From Risungbinella massiliensis (lineage in GTDB: Bacteria > Bacillota > Bacilli > Thermoactinomycetales > Thermoactinomycetaceae): a DNA stretch of 64,000 bases. Position 1 is the first letter of the stretch, and every line of letters starts with the position of its first letter. The notes under the pieces are model-generated. The model ran no database searches. It was not told where the DNA came from and saw nothing but the letters and a program-made list of their open reading frames with translations. The stretch lies in the NCBI RefSeq assembly GCF_000942395.1, contig NZ_LN812102.1, positions 806,017-870,016 of the forward strand, given 5' to 3'. Positions 1-8,228 of this stretch are shown here, one piece after another. The position numbers and the translations under genes were made by a program.

Positions 1-1058
1 CCATTATCGGTTTAGGAGAAGTTCATTTTAACGGCAAGCAAATACCTACAATGGAAGCTTATCAACAGCTTGGATGGGAACCACTCACCTTAAAAGCAAA
101 AGAAGGACTCGCACTGATAAATGGTACCCAATTTATGGGAAGTTACCTCACCAATGTAATTTTAGAGGCTCATAATCTACTCCTAGCAGCGGACATTATT
201 GGTGCGCTCACTATGGAGGCCTTACATGGAATCCCCGATGCAATGGATCCACTCCTTCATCGAGTTCGTGGGCAAAATGGGCAGATTCAGACAGCAGCTA
301 ATCTCCTTCGATTGCTTCAAAATAGTAGGGAAGTCTCAAAGGCTGGAGAACTCCGAGTCCAAGACGCCTATACCTTACGCTGTATCCCTCAAGTCCATGG
401 TGCCTCCAAAGATGCTTTTCACTATGTAGCATCTATCATGGAGCGGGAGTTAAATGCGGTCACTGATAACCCTTTGATCTTTCCATCAGAAGAAAAAGTT
501 CTCTCAGGAGGAAACTTCCATGGTCAACCACTAGCTCTAGCCGCAGACTTTCTTAGTATTGCAATGGCAGAGATCGCCAATATTTCGGAACGACGAACAG
601 AACGTCTTGTGAATCCGCAATTAAGTGGGTTACCCGCCTTTTTAACGACCAAAGGGGGATTACACTCTGGCTATATGATCTATCAGTATGTGGCTGCTTC
701 ACTCGTCTCAGAAAATAAAGTACTTGCCCATCCCTCTTCTGTGGATTCGATCCCTTCTTCAGCAAATCAAGAAGATCATGTTAGTATGGGAGCATATGGT
801 ACAAAAAAATGTCATCAAATTTTACAAAATGTAAGGAAAGTTTTAGCGATAGAATATATATGTGCCGCACAAGCGATTGAGTTTGGTTCAAAACGATTAG
901 GCAAAGGCACACAAGTCGCATATGACTTGCTCAGAGCATACATTCCAGAGCTTTCAGGAGATAGAATTGGCTCAGAAGATATCCAGAAAGCGACAGAGAT
1001 CCTGGCGTCCAAGAAATTGGTCGAAAAAGTAGGCAAAGAGATCGAAATCTGTTTATAA
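1..1058 (+). CDS. hutH: Histidine ammonia-lyase, C-terminal part (5' truncated by window edge)
   Basis: Histidine ammonia-lyase removes ammonia from L-histidine to give urocanate, the first step of histidine breakdown in the cytoplasm. The reading frame is open from base 3, so about 351 residues are visible of a usual ~505. The MIO-forming Ala-Ser-Gly region lies upstream of the window and cannot be checked. Visible family features include GTQFMGSYL near the start, VRGQNGQ and RCIPQVHGA, then NFHGQPLALAAD, and SANQEDHVSMG towards the end. These are typical of HutH; PAL/TAL paralogues are unlikely in this setting. No hutU, hutI or hutG is visible downstream, so any hut operon must lie upstream. 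I see no truncation in the part present. Confidence 0.93.
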   Translation, partial: IIGLGEVHFNGKQIPTMEAYQQLGWEPLTLKAKEGLALINGTQFMGSYLTNVILEAHNLLLAADIIGALTMEALHGIPDAMDPLLHRVRGQNGQIQTAANLLRLLQNSREVSKAGELRVQDAYTLRCIPQVHGASKDAFHYVASIMERELNAVTDNPLIFPSEEKVLSGGNFHGQPLALAADFLSIAMAEIANISERRTERLVNPQLSGLPAFLTTKGGLHSGYMIYQYVAASLVSENKVLAHPSSVDSIPSSANQEDHVSMGAYGTKKCHQILQNVRKVLAIEYICAAQAIEFGSKRLGKGTQVAYDLLRAYIPELSGDRIGSEDIQKATEILASKKLVEKVGKEIEICL

Positions 1059-1083
1059 TAACGGTAAGAAAGGAGTGAAATTT

Positions 1084-1284
1084 TTGCGTAGATATAATCC
1101 CCATAGAATTCGCTCGCGCGATGTTTCACGTTCTTTCCGCAATTTCCAATCGAAGCAAACTAACCAATATGACGCGGAATTGGAAGATCCAATGAAAGTA
1201 GAGAACGTAGAAGCCGAATTCGAGAAATTACGAAAAGAAAACGTGCGACTAAAACAAAAATTACAAGAATTAGATGGCATCTGA
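1084..1284 (+). CDS. Small basic protein with C-terminal coiled coil (hypothetical)
   Basis: This encodes about 66 residues of unknown function. The N-terminal third is very basic (RRYNPHRIRSRDVSRSFR), and the C-terminal third is a short Lys/Glu/Leu heptad coiled coil (VEAEFEKLRKENVRLKQKL). I chose TTG at 1084 because AAGGAG ends 8 bases upstream; the in-frame GTG at 1075 overlaps that ribosome binding site. It lies 25 bases after hutH and is followed by a strong terminator, so it may be the last cistron of the hutH transcript. I do not recognise the family. A DNA- or RNA-binding role is only a guess from its charge. Confidence 0.6.
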   Translation: MRRYNPHRIRSRDVSRSFRNFQSKQTNQYDAELEDPMKVENVEAEFEKLRKENVRLKQKLQELDGI

Positions 1285-1294
1285 TGATATGTAA

Positions 1295-1333
1295 AGCTTA
1301 CCTATATAGAAAACTATAGGTAAGCTATTTTTT
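1295..1333 (+). terminator. Rho-independent terminator after hutH and the small ORF
   Basis: A perfect 12-bp stem (AGCTTACCTATA with its complement), an 8-base loop and a T-rich run follow the small coiled-coil gene on the plus strand. Confidence 0.9.
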
Positions 1334-1534
1334 CGATTATGATTTTTCTTCGAAACAAGTAAAATAACCACCAAAAGAGTATATCGACTTTCGGCTACCC
1401 ATACGGAAATTTACCTGAGATTGGTTCATGTAATGAATTGCTTGGCGAACCATCTCATCTTTTTCATCCAAAAGTATCGCTCGCTATGTTCAAAAACTAG
1501 CGGGAAAAATAGTTTTATACATGTAATAAAGAAC

Positions 1535-1575
1535 AAACAGCCACCTTTCATAATAAGAAGGGTGGCTGTTTTTAA
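1535..1575. terminator. Hairpin terminator in the 1334-1598 gap
   Basis: A ~13-bp stem (AAACAGCCACCTT against its near-complement, one G-T pair) is followed by TTTTT on the plus strand and is moderately T-rich on the minus strand. It lies 24 bases beyond the stop of the minus-strand quinone reductase, so it probably ends that transcript. The rest of 1334-1534 shows no convincing gene. Confidence 0.7.
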
Positions 1576-1598
1576 TTATATATACTTTCTAATCTACA

Positions 1599-2201
1599 TT
1601 AACTAGGTATTCCAACCAAAGCATCCGCTATTTGATGGCAAGCTTCTTTTACTTCTAGCAACATGCTCTCTCTCGTCCCTTCCGATGCAGTAGAAGGGTC
1701 AAAAAAGAATTTATGATCCAATACTTTAAAACCAATAAACTCCAGGATTCCTACATCTTGAATAAATTGCATGCTATCAACTAGACGGGCAGATTGAAGC
1801 GTTTCCTCTTTTGCCCCAGTAGTCTGAATGACGTAAGCATATTTCCCTTTTAAGTGTCCACCTTGATAGAGTGGATCTTTTCTAGAAAACATATAGAACA
1901 TAACTCGATCGATATACCCTTTTAATATAGCAGGCATACCCATCCACCAAGTAGGATGTACAAAGAAAACAAGATCCGCACCTTCTAGTAACTCATGTTC
2001 ATGCTGAATTTCAGATGGGATTGTGTTTTCATGTAGACAATCAAAATCTCTTTTCTCTAAAACTGGTTGAAAATTCATTTGATACAAGTCACGAATGATA
2101 ACTTCATGACCTCGTGCTACTAGGTTCGCTTCTAACGTTTTTACAATGGCATGGTTAAAACTTTCCAGATTTGGATGTGCAAGAATAACTAAAACATTCA
2201 C
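1599..2201 (-). CDS. NAD(P)H dehydrogenase (quinone), flavodoxin-like fold
   Basis: This 200-residue protein belongs to the NQO/MdaB/YwrO-type flavodoxin-fold reductases, which use bound FAD or FMN to transfer two electrons from NAD(P)H to quinones. Visible features are the N-terminal beta strand and phosphate loop (VLVILAHPNLESFNHA), the aromatic segment FFVHPTWWMGMPAILKGYIDRV typical of the family, and QTTGAKEE further on. The length is normal. It is a single-gene unit with a terminator downstream. The substrate is not predictable from sequence; a stress or detoxification role is the family default. Confidence 0.85.
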   Translation of the reverse strand: MNVLVILAHPNLESFNHAIVKTLEANLVARGHEVIIRDLYQMNFQPVLEKRDFDCLHENTIPSEIQHEHELLEGADLVFFVHPTWWMGMPAILKGYIDRVMFYMFSRKDPLYQGGHLKGKYAYVIQTTGAKEETLQSARLVDSMQFIQDVGILEFIGFKVLDHKFFFDPSTASEGTRESMLLEVKEACHQIADALVGIPS

Positions 2202-2350
2202 CTTTTCATCATCCTTCAGTTAAGTTAAAAAAGCTTCTTCGATCCTAATGAAAAAATACAACCATATGGCTGCTTCTCTATCTTAACCGCTATCAGAGAA
2301 AAGGGAGGAAAACTATTTAAGATTTTGTTAACTTTTTCTTAACATAGTGA

Positions 2351-3088
2351 TTATTTCACGATACATTTTGGCGAAAATTCAATCGCATCACAGGCTACTA
2401 GGTGACAATCTACGCCCTTTATGATCCCTTCCATCGCCTCCTGATGAGCTTCTTTTCCGTGAAGATGCCCATAGACACAATGAGAAACCTGAAACGCTTC
2501 TAGTAAATCGAGAAATTTGGATTCAGTAGCGTATTTTGAGATAGGAGGAAAATGTAACATTACGATGAGTTTTTTATCAGGATGTTCTTTAGTAGCTCCT
2601 TCTAGTGCGATCTGAAGCCGACCTGCTTGGCGCTCATATACTTTTCGATCCTCTTCTTCTGTAAAGCCACGTTCGCCTGGTAACGTCCAGCCACGGGTCG
2701 CAGCAATCACATAATCCTCTACTACCGTATAATCGGCATCTAGCCACTCCATTCGTTCTGGGAGGGCTTCCCTCACTTTTTTCTTACTTCCGGCATAGTA
2801 CTCATGATTACCCGGTGAGAGAATCTTGCGTCCTGGTAACTCTGCAATCCAAGCAAAGTCATTTTTGGCTTGGTCTAGTCGCATCGCCCAGCTGATATCT
2901 CCAGGCAATAGTACCGTATCTTCTTCTTTCACCATTTCTATCCAGTTCCGTCGAATAAGATAATAGTGCTCGTCCCATCCAAATATATCCATCGGTTTAT
3001 GTATATCTGTCTCAGGATTGATATGATCTGGATCCACCCGTTTCGTAAAGGATAAATGGAGATCCCCTATCGCATAAATAGATATAAT
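2351..3088 (-). CDS. Calcineurin-like metallophosphoesterase with probable ATT start
   Basis: This is a cytoplasmic metallophosphoesterase of unknown substrate, about 245 residues. Metal-ligand motifs are GDLH near residue 9, GD (LLPGDISW), GNHEYY, MLHFPP and the C-terminal YGHLHG. The first usual start codon is GTG at 3037, but that would remove strand 1 and the essential GDLH motif. The frame stays open upstream to a stop at about 3111 without ATG, GTG or TTG. ATT at 3088 lies 5 bases after GAAGAAGG and gives IISIYAIGDLHLSF, so I take it as the start. A sequencing error changing an ATG is the alternative. Confidence 0.85.
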   Translation of the reverse strand: MISIYAIGDLHLSFTKRVDPDHINPETDIHKPMDIFGWDEHYYLIRRNWIEMVKEEDTVLLPGDISWAMRLDQAKNDFAWIAELPGRKILSPGNHEYYAGSKKKVREALPERMEWLDADYTVVEDYVIAATRGWTLPGERGFTEEEDRKVYERQAGRLQIALEGATKEHPDKKLIVMLHFPPISKYATESKFLDLLEAFQVSHCVYGHLHGKEAHQEAMEGIIKGVDCHLVACDAIEFSPKCIVK

Positions 3089-3230
3089 TCTCGCCTTCTT
3101 CCGAACATAGTCTCGTTATCTCTATGATAGTCTTTTTTGGCTAGTTAGCAAACCCATATCATCCGTTTAGAGGTTACTCAAATGGCAATAATGGTCTTGG
3201 GACTATACCAAAACTCAGGAGGCTCATTTC

Positions 3231-3680
3231 ATGCCAGACCAGAAAATTATTCCTTACTTGATGTTTGATGGACAAGCAGAAGAAGCGATGAATTACTACA
3301 TTTCGTTATTTCAAAATGGGGAAATTTCGTTTGTACAAAGGTATGGAGATACATTAGATGATGTCAAAATGTCTATGACTGAATTAGATCAGAACAAAAT
3401 CATACATGCTTCGTTTATCATTTTTGGTCAAACGTTATTTGTTTCGGATAAAGTAGGAGATTATCAGGATTTCCCAGCAGGAAGTACCATCTCTTTAACA
3501 TTAAATTGCGACACAAATGAAGAGATCGAACGAATTTACAACAACTTGTCTGAAAACGGAAAGATCATGATGCCATTACAAGATACTTTTTGGGATTCTA
3601 AATATGCCGTTTTAGAAGACAAGTATGGAATCACATGGCAACAAAACCATCATAAAAATACAACAAATAAGATACAGTAA
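3231..3680 (+). CDS. VOC-superfamily protein, PhnB/3-demethylubiquinone-methyltransferase-like
   Basis: A 149-residue protein of the glyoxalase/VOC superfamily (the group often mislabelled PhnB or 3-demethylubiquinone-9 methyltransferase). The typical opening is present (IIPYLMFDGQAEEAMNYYISLF), followed by FVQRYGD and MSMTELDQNKIIHASFIIFGQTLFVSD, and near the end MMPLQDTFWDSKYAVLEDKYGITWQ. An AGGAGG site precedes the ATG. It is a stand-alone gene. The reaction is unknown; family members bind metals or small molecules and some act in resistance. Confidence 0.85.
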   Translation: MPDQKIIPYLMFDGQAEEAMNYYISLFQNGEISFVQRYGDTLDDVKMSMTELDQNKIIHASFIIFGQTLFVSDKVGDYQDFPAGSTISLTLNCDTNEEIERIYNNLSENGKIMMPLQDTFWDSKYAVLEDKYGITWQQNHHKNTTNKIQ

Positions 3681-3741
3681 AATCTTTTAAAAAAAGGAGC
3701 CTACAGAACTTTTAACTTGAAATACTGCAACACGAATTCAT

Positions 3742-3785
3742 AAAAAAGGCGACGGAACGCCCCCAGAAAAAGAGCGTCCAATCGC
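3742..3785 (-). terminator. Terminator after nrdJ
   Basis: On the minus strand GCGATTGGACGC pairs with GCGTTCCGTCGC (one mismatch) and is followed by CTTTTTT, 15 bases beyond the nrdJ stop. Confidence 0.8.
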
Positions 3786-3799
3786 TATTTTAAAATAAA

Positions 3800-6700
3800 T
3801 CAAGAGCATCCAGTGGTTGAGCCACAATCTAAACATACATAGCAGGAACCATTGCGTTTGGTCATCCCACCACATTCAATGCAGAGTGGTGCTCCACTAC
3901 TAGCACGGATCGCATCCAAATTTCCTTCTGTATTGCTTGTTGTCTCTTGTGTCGTTTCTTTGTTTTCTACTACATTCACTTCCTCTGTATGCACCGCTGT
4001 TCCTTGTGCACGTTGGCGGAGGACATGAGAACGTAGCTCTTTTTTATCTGGTGGTACTTGGACAAAATCAGTCTTCTCTAGATATTCCATCCCCAGCAAC
4101 CGGAAGATATAGTCGATAACCGAGGTAGCCATTTTAATATTTGGATGTTGCACAACACCCGATGGTTCAAAGCGAGTAAAGGTGAGTGAGTCTACATATT
4201 TTTGTAGTGGTACTCCGTGTTGAAGTCCTAGGGAGATCGCTACTGCGAAGGCATCTAACATGCCACGCATCGTGCTACCAGCTTTATGCATATCGAGAAA
4301 AATTTCTCCCAATGAGCCATCCTCATACTCTCCTGTACGAACAAAGATTTTTTGACCAGCGATGCGAGCTTCTTGGGTAAAGCCATCGCGTTTTTGCGGG
4401 AGTCGTCGCCGAACACTGGAAATAGGATGATCAGAAATCAATTCTTGTATTTCAACTTGCTCTGTTGTCTCTACTGTCTCTTTGTTCTCTTCTTCGTCGT
4501 CCTCATCATCCCCACGGGAGTTGAGTGGTTGAGAACTTTTGGAGCCATCACGATATAAAGCTACTGCTTTTAGCCCCAATTTCCATCCTTGTTCATAAGC
4601 TTCTTCAATATCTTCTACGGTTGCTTCATTTGGCATATTGATCGTCTTCGAGATTGCACCACTCAAGAATGGCTGAGCTGCTGCCATCATCCGCAGATGA
4701 CCCATGTAATGAATAAAACGAGTTCCTCGTTTACCACATGGATTCGCAGTATCAAAGACAGGATAATGCTCTTCTAATAGATACGGAGCCCCTTCGGTTG
4801 TCATCTGTCCACAGATCATGTCGTTGGCTTCCTCGATTTCACGAGATGTAAAGCCTAGTTCTTTTAGGAGCTGGAAGCTAGGATCTTCATATTGTTCCTT
4901 GGTAAACCCTAAACGCTCTAGTGCAGCTTCTCCTACGGTAAACCGATTAAATGCAAATGGAAGTTCGAAGACAGTTGGGAGTGTTTTTTCAATTTGTGTG
5001 ATCTCTTCCTCTGTCAATCCTTTTGCACGTAGGGTGGTTCGATTAATCGCAGAATGATTGTTAAAAGAGAGCGTTCCGGTTACATATTCCAATATGTCCT
5101 TGATTTGGTGTTCTGGATAGCCAAGTGTCTTAAGAGCAGGACGAATAGACTGATTCGCAATTTTAAAGTAACCACCACCAGCGAGCTTTTTAAATTTGAC
5201 TAAAGCAAAATCTGGTTCGATCCCCGTCGTATCACAATCCATCACTAGACCAATAGTACCTGTTGGTGCTAATAAAGTTGTTTGGGCATTGCGGTAACCA
5301 TGTTTTTCTCCAAACTCCAGTGCTCGATCCCATGCTTTTTGTGCTGCGGTAAGTAGATTATTTGGAGCTAGATCGGCATTGATTCCCATTGGTGCAATGG
5401 TCAAATTTTCATATGCATTCATTGGTGCAGAATATGCAGCACGACGATGATTACGAATCACACGTAACATATGCTCACGGTTGGTTTGATATCCTTTAAA
5501 GGCGCCTAATTCTTTGGCCATTTCCGCAGAAGTAGCATAGGAGACACCTGTCATCAGGGCAGTGATCGTACCAGTTATCGCAAGTGCTTTTGGTGAGTCA
5601 TAAGGTACACCTAACACCATTAACAAGGTACCAATGTTGGCATAACCAAGGCCTAGTGTACGATATTCATAGGATAGTTTGGCAATTTCTTCAGATGGAT
5701 ACTGTGCCATCAGAACCGAGATTTCCAAAACAATAGTCCACAAACGAGCAGCATGTTCAAATGCTTCGATCTGGAACTGATTCGTCTTAGGGTCTAGAAA
5801 TTTCATTAAGTTAAGTGATGCTAAGTTACATGCCGTATTATCTAGGAACATATACTCAGAACAGGGGTTGGAACCGTTAATCCGATTATGGCGAGCCCCT
5901 AGTTTTCCGTCCATTCCTGCTGGGCTTGTATGCCAATCATTGATCGTCCCATCATACTGAACACCTGGGTCGGCACACTCCCAAGCAGCCTCTGAAATTT
6001 GACGCCATAACTGTTTTGAAGGCAAAGTCTTACTCACGCGCCCATCTGTACGCCATTTCAATTCCCAATCCGATCCTTTTTCCAAGCGATCGAAAAATTC
6101 ATGAGGGATTCGTACTGAGTTATTCGAGTTTTGTCCAGAAACGGTGTCATAAGCTTCCCCATTAAAGGATGGATCATAACCCGCAGCAATCAAAGCACGT
6201 ACTTTCTTTTCTTCTTGTGACTTCCAAGCGATAAACTCTTCAATATCCGGATGATCCAGATCCAGCGTAACCATCTTGGCAGCACGTCGTGTTGTTCCAC
6301 CCGATTTGATCGCACCCGCTGCACGATCACCAATTCGCAAGAACGAAAGCAAACCAGATGATGTCCCACCACCAGACAGAGGTTCTCCTTTACCTCGGAT
6401 ATTGGAGAAATTGGTTCCCGTTCCACTACCATATTTAAAAAGACGTGCTTCTCGAACCCAGAGGTCCATGATGCCCCCCTCACCCACGAGATCATCTTCT
6501 ACTGATTGGATAAAGCAGGCATGTGGCTGAGGACGACCATAGGCGTTTTCGCCTTTTTTTACTTCTTCCGTCTTAGGATCTACATAATAATGACCTTGTG
6601 CTTTTCCTGTGATTCCATAGGCAAAGTTGAGTCCAGTGTTAAACCACTGTGGAGAGTTAGGTGCCGCCATCTGATGAAGTAGCATATATACTAACTCATC

Positions 6701-7063
6701 ATAAAAAGCTTGTGCATCTTCATTACTGTCAAAATAACCATTCTGCTCTCCCCATAGACGCCAGCAACCGGCTAGACGATGAACTACTTGCTTTACACTC
6801 GTTTCGGATCCAGTCACTACTTCTCCCTTTTCATCTCGAATAAGCTCTCCATTTTTATCCTGTTGTGGGACGCCAGCTTTCCGAAAATACTTCGAGACCA
6901 AGATATCCGTAGCTACTTGCGACCAACTAGAAGGGACTTCCGCATCTTTCATCTCCAAGACAAGGGAACCATCCGGGTTGGTAATACGGGTATTGCGCTT
7001 TGTATACGAAATCATATCGAAGGGACTCTGCCCTTTTTTCGTGAAATAACGTTGAATTTTCAA
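3800..7063 (-). CDS. nrdJ: Vitamin B12-dependent (class II) ribonucleoside-diphosphate reductase
   Basis: A class II ribonucleotide reductase of about 1087 residues, making deoxyribonucleotides with adenosylcobalamin as radical source. In order: an N-terminal domain, APNSPQWFNTGL, FKYGSGTGTNFSNIRG, SGGTTRRAAKM, NPCSEY followed by the cysteine-containing NTACNLASLNL finger-loop region, and LAPTGTIGLVMDCDTTGIEPD. The C-terminal tail holds CxxC pairs (CIECGG, CYVC, CLDCG) typical of the redox and zinc tail. I choose TTG at 7063 (LKIQRYFTKKGQ), 10 bases after AGAGGTG and matching homologue N-termini; ATG at 7096 gives an atypical extension. No intein interrupts it. No B12 riboswitch is visible upstream. 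Confidence 0.95.
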   Translation of the reverse strand: MKIQRYFTKKGQSPFDMISYTKRNTRITNPDGSLVLEMKDAEVPSSWSQVATDILVSKYFRKAGVPQQDKNGELIRDEKGEVVTGSETSVKQVVHRLAGCWRLWGEQNGYFDSNEDAQAFYDELVYMLLHQMAAPNSPQWFNTGLNFAYGITGKAQGHYYVDPKTEEVKKGENAYGRPQPHACFIQSVEDDLVGEGGIMDLWVREARLFKYGSGTGTNFSNIRGKGEPLSGGGTSSGLLSFLRIGDRAAGAIKSGGTTRRAAKMVTLDLDHPDIEEFIAWKSQEEKKVRALIAAGYDPSFNGEAYDTVSGQNSNNSVRIPHEFFDRLEKGSDWELKWRTDGRVSKTLPSKQLWRQISEAAWECADPGVQYDGTINDWHTSPAGMDGKLGARHNRINGSNPCSEYMFLDNTACNLASLNLMKFLDPKTNQFQIEAFEHAARLWTIVLEISVLMAQYPSEEIAKLSYEYRTLGLGYANIGTLLMVLGVPYDSPKALAITGTITALMTGVSYATSAEMAKELGAFKGYQTNREHMLRVIRNHRRAAYSAPMNAYENLTIAPMGINADLAPNNLLTAAQKAWDRALEFGEKHGYRNAQTTLLAPTGTIGLVMDCDTTGIEPDFALVKFKKLAGGGYFKIANQSIRPALKTLGYPEHQIKDILEYVTGTLSFNNHSAINRTTLRAKGLTEEEITQIEKTLPTVFELPFAFNRFTVGEAALERLGFTKEQYEDPSFQLLKELGFTSREIEEANDMICGQMTTEGAPYLLEEHYPVFDTANPCGKRGTRFIHYMGHLRMMAAAQPFLSGAISKTINMPNEATVEDIEEAYEQGWKLGLKAVALYRDGSKSSQPLNSRGDDEDDEEENKETVETTEQVEIQELISDHPISSVRRRLPQKRDGFTQEARIAGQKIFVRTGEYEDGSLGEIFLDMHKAGSTMRGMLDAFAVAISLGLQHGVPLQKYVDSLTFTRFEPSGVVQHPNIKMATSVIDYIFRLLGMEYLEKTDFVQVPPDKKELRSHVLRQRAQGTAVHTEEVNVVENKETTQETTSNTEGNLDAIRASSGAPLCIECGGMTKRNGSCYVCLDCGSTTGCS

Positions 7064-7203
7064 ATTATATTTACACCTCTCCAAATTCAGACACAATATG
7101 TAGTGCTTAAACTATCCATATAACTACTATATATTGATATAGATTCGGAGTCTAGCTTCAGAAAATTAGAAGTTTCTTTTGCAAGTATCCGTGTTAAAAT
7201 GTG

Positions 7204-7217
7204 TGAAAGCGCTCTCG
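7204..7217 (+). promoter_or_regulatory. Candidate cre (CcpA) site upstream of dat
   Basis: TGAAAGCGCTCTCG matches the catabolite-responsive element TGWAANCGNTNWCA at 13 of 14 positions. It lies about 32 bases upstream of the dat start, a position compatible with repression. This is pattern matching only. Confidence 0.5.
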
Positions 7218-7248
7218 TTAGATAGAAAAGTCAGAGGAGATGATCAAT

Positions 7249-8100
7249 TTGTATTACCTACAAAACAATGAATTTGTAGAACGCCATCAGGTTCATGTAG
7301 ACCTAGAAGATCGAGGATACCAATTTGGAGATGGTGTATATGAAGTAATTCGCGTATATGACCAGAAACCGTTTTATCTGGCTGAACATCTAACACGCCT
7401 TTTTCGAAGTGCATCGGAAATTCGTATAAACCTTTCCTTCTCTATAGAGGAGTTAACAAAACGATTACATACACTGATCAATAAAAACAATCTCATTCAT
7501 GGTAATCTCTATTTACAAGTCAGTCGTGGAATCGCCCCTCGAAATCATGCCTTTCCAAAAGAAGCGAAACCCGTTTTTATCGCTTATACAATCCCTTCCG
7601 ATCGTCCAATTGATACCCTAGAACAAGGAGTAAAAGCAATTACTACTCAGGATATTCGTTGGTTACGATGCGATATTAAAAGTCTCAATCTACTCGGGGC
7701 TGTCTTAGCCAAACAAGAGGCAGTCGATGCTGGATGTTCGGAAGCGATTCTAATTCGTGATCAAGTAGTTACAGAAGGAAGTTCCACCAATATCTTCTTT
7801 GTAAAAGAAGGAAAACTGATCACTCATCCTGCCAATCAGCTCATATTACATGGTATTACCCGGGAAATCGTCTTGGAGCAAGCAAAAAAACTCCAACTTC
7901 CTATTGTCTTCGAGGCCTTATCTCACTCCGAAATCGGACACGTAGACGAATGTTTTATGACCAGTACGACGATGGAAGTCTGTCCTATTATTCAGATAGA
8001 TGAAAAACCAATTGGAGACGGTACTCCAGGTTCACTAACACGCCAACTCCAAGCCGCATATATAGAAGAAATTGCACGTTTGGCTCTAGTATCGAATTAG
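7249..8100 (+). CDS. dat: D-amino-acid aminotransferase (D-alanine transaminase)
   Basis: A fold-type IV PLP aminotransferase of about 283 residues that interconverts D-alanine and 2-oxoglutarate with pyruvate and D-glutamate, supplying cell-wall D-amino acids. Diagnostic features are DRGYQFGDGVYEVI, SRG-APRNHAFP, the PLP lysine in CDIKSLNLLG, and EGSSTNIF with ILHGITRE. These match D-alanine transaminase closely rather than IlvE. TTG at 7249 (9 bases after AGAGGAG) is preferred to the ATG at 7240, which abuts that site. It is monocistronic, with a possible cre site upstream and a terminator downstream. Confidence 0.92.
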   Translation: MYYLQNNEFVERHQVHVDLEDRGYQFGDGVYEVIRVYDQKPFYLAEHLTRLFRSASEIRINLSFSIEELTKRLHTLINKNNLIHGNLYLQVSRGIAPRNHAFPKEAKPVFIAYTIPSDRPIDTLEQGVKAITTQDIRWLRCDIKSLNLLGAVLAKQEAVDAGCSEAILIRDQVVTEGSSTNIFFVKEGKLITHPANQLILHGITREIVLEQAKKLQLPIVFEALSHSEIGHVDECFMTSTTMEVCPIIQIDEKPIGDGTPGSLTRQLQAAYIEEIARLALVSN

Positions 8101-8112
8101 GAGACTTATCAC

Positions 8113-8157
8113 AAAGGCAATGGTTCTCTTGATCGATATGAGAACCATTGCCTTTTT
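8113..8157 (+). terminator. Terminator after dat
   Basis: A perfect 16-bp stem beginning AAAGGCAATGGTTCTC, with an 11-base loop, is followed by TT on the plus strand, 12 bases after dat. Confidence 0.9.
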
Positions 8158-8228
8158 GCACGATCTACTTTGGAGTTTGACCACTTCTGGATAAAACTAA
8201 GTTGTGTGTATTGGTTACTATATTTCGC

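Noticed and set aside
1421-1606. 61-codon plus-strand frame
   Set aside because: No ribosome binding site; it runs through a terminator hairpin into the opposing gene.
3800-7063. Possible intein in the large ribonucleotide reductase
   Set aside because: All conserved blocks follow at normal spacing and no intein splice motifs (C-terminal HN) are seen.
3937-7123. Several open frames on the plus strand opposite nrdJ
   Set aside because: They are short, lack ribosome binding sites and mirror the conserved reductase codons.
7064-7239. B12 riboswitch before nrdJ
   Set aside because: The gap to dat is too short and contains no B12-box-like GCCACTG sequence.
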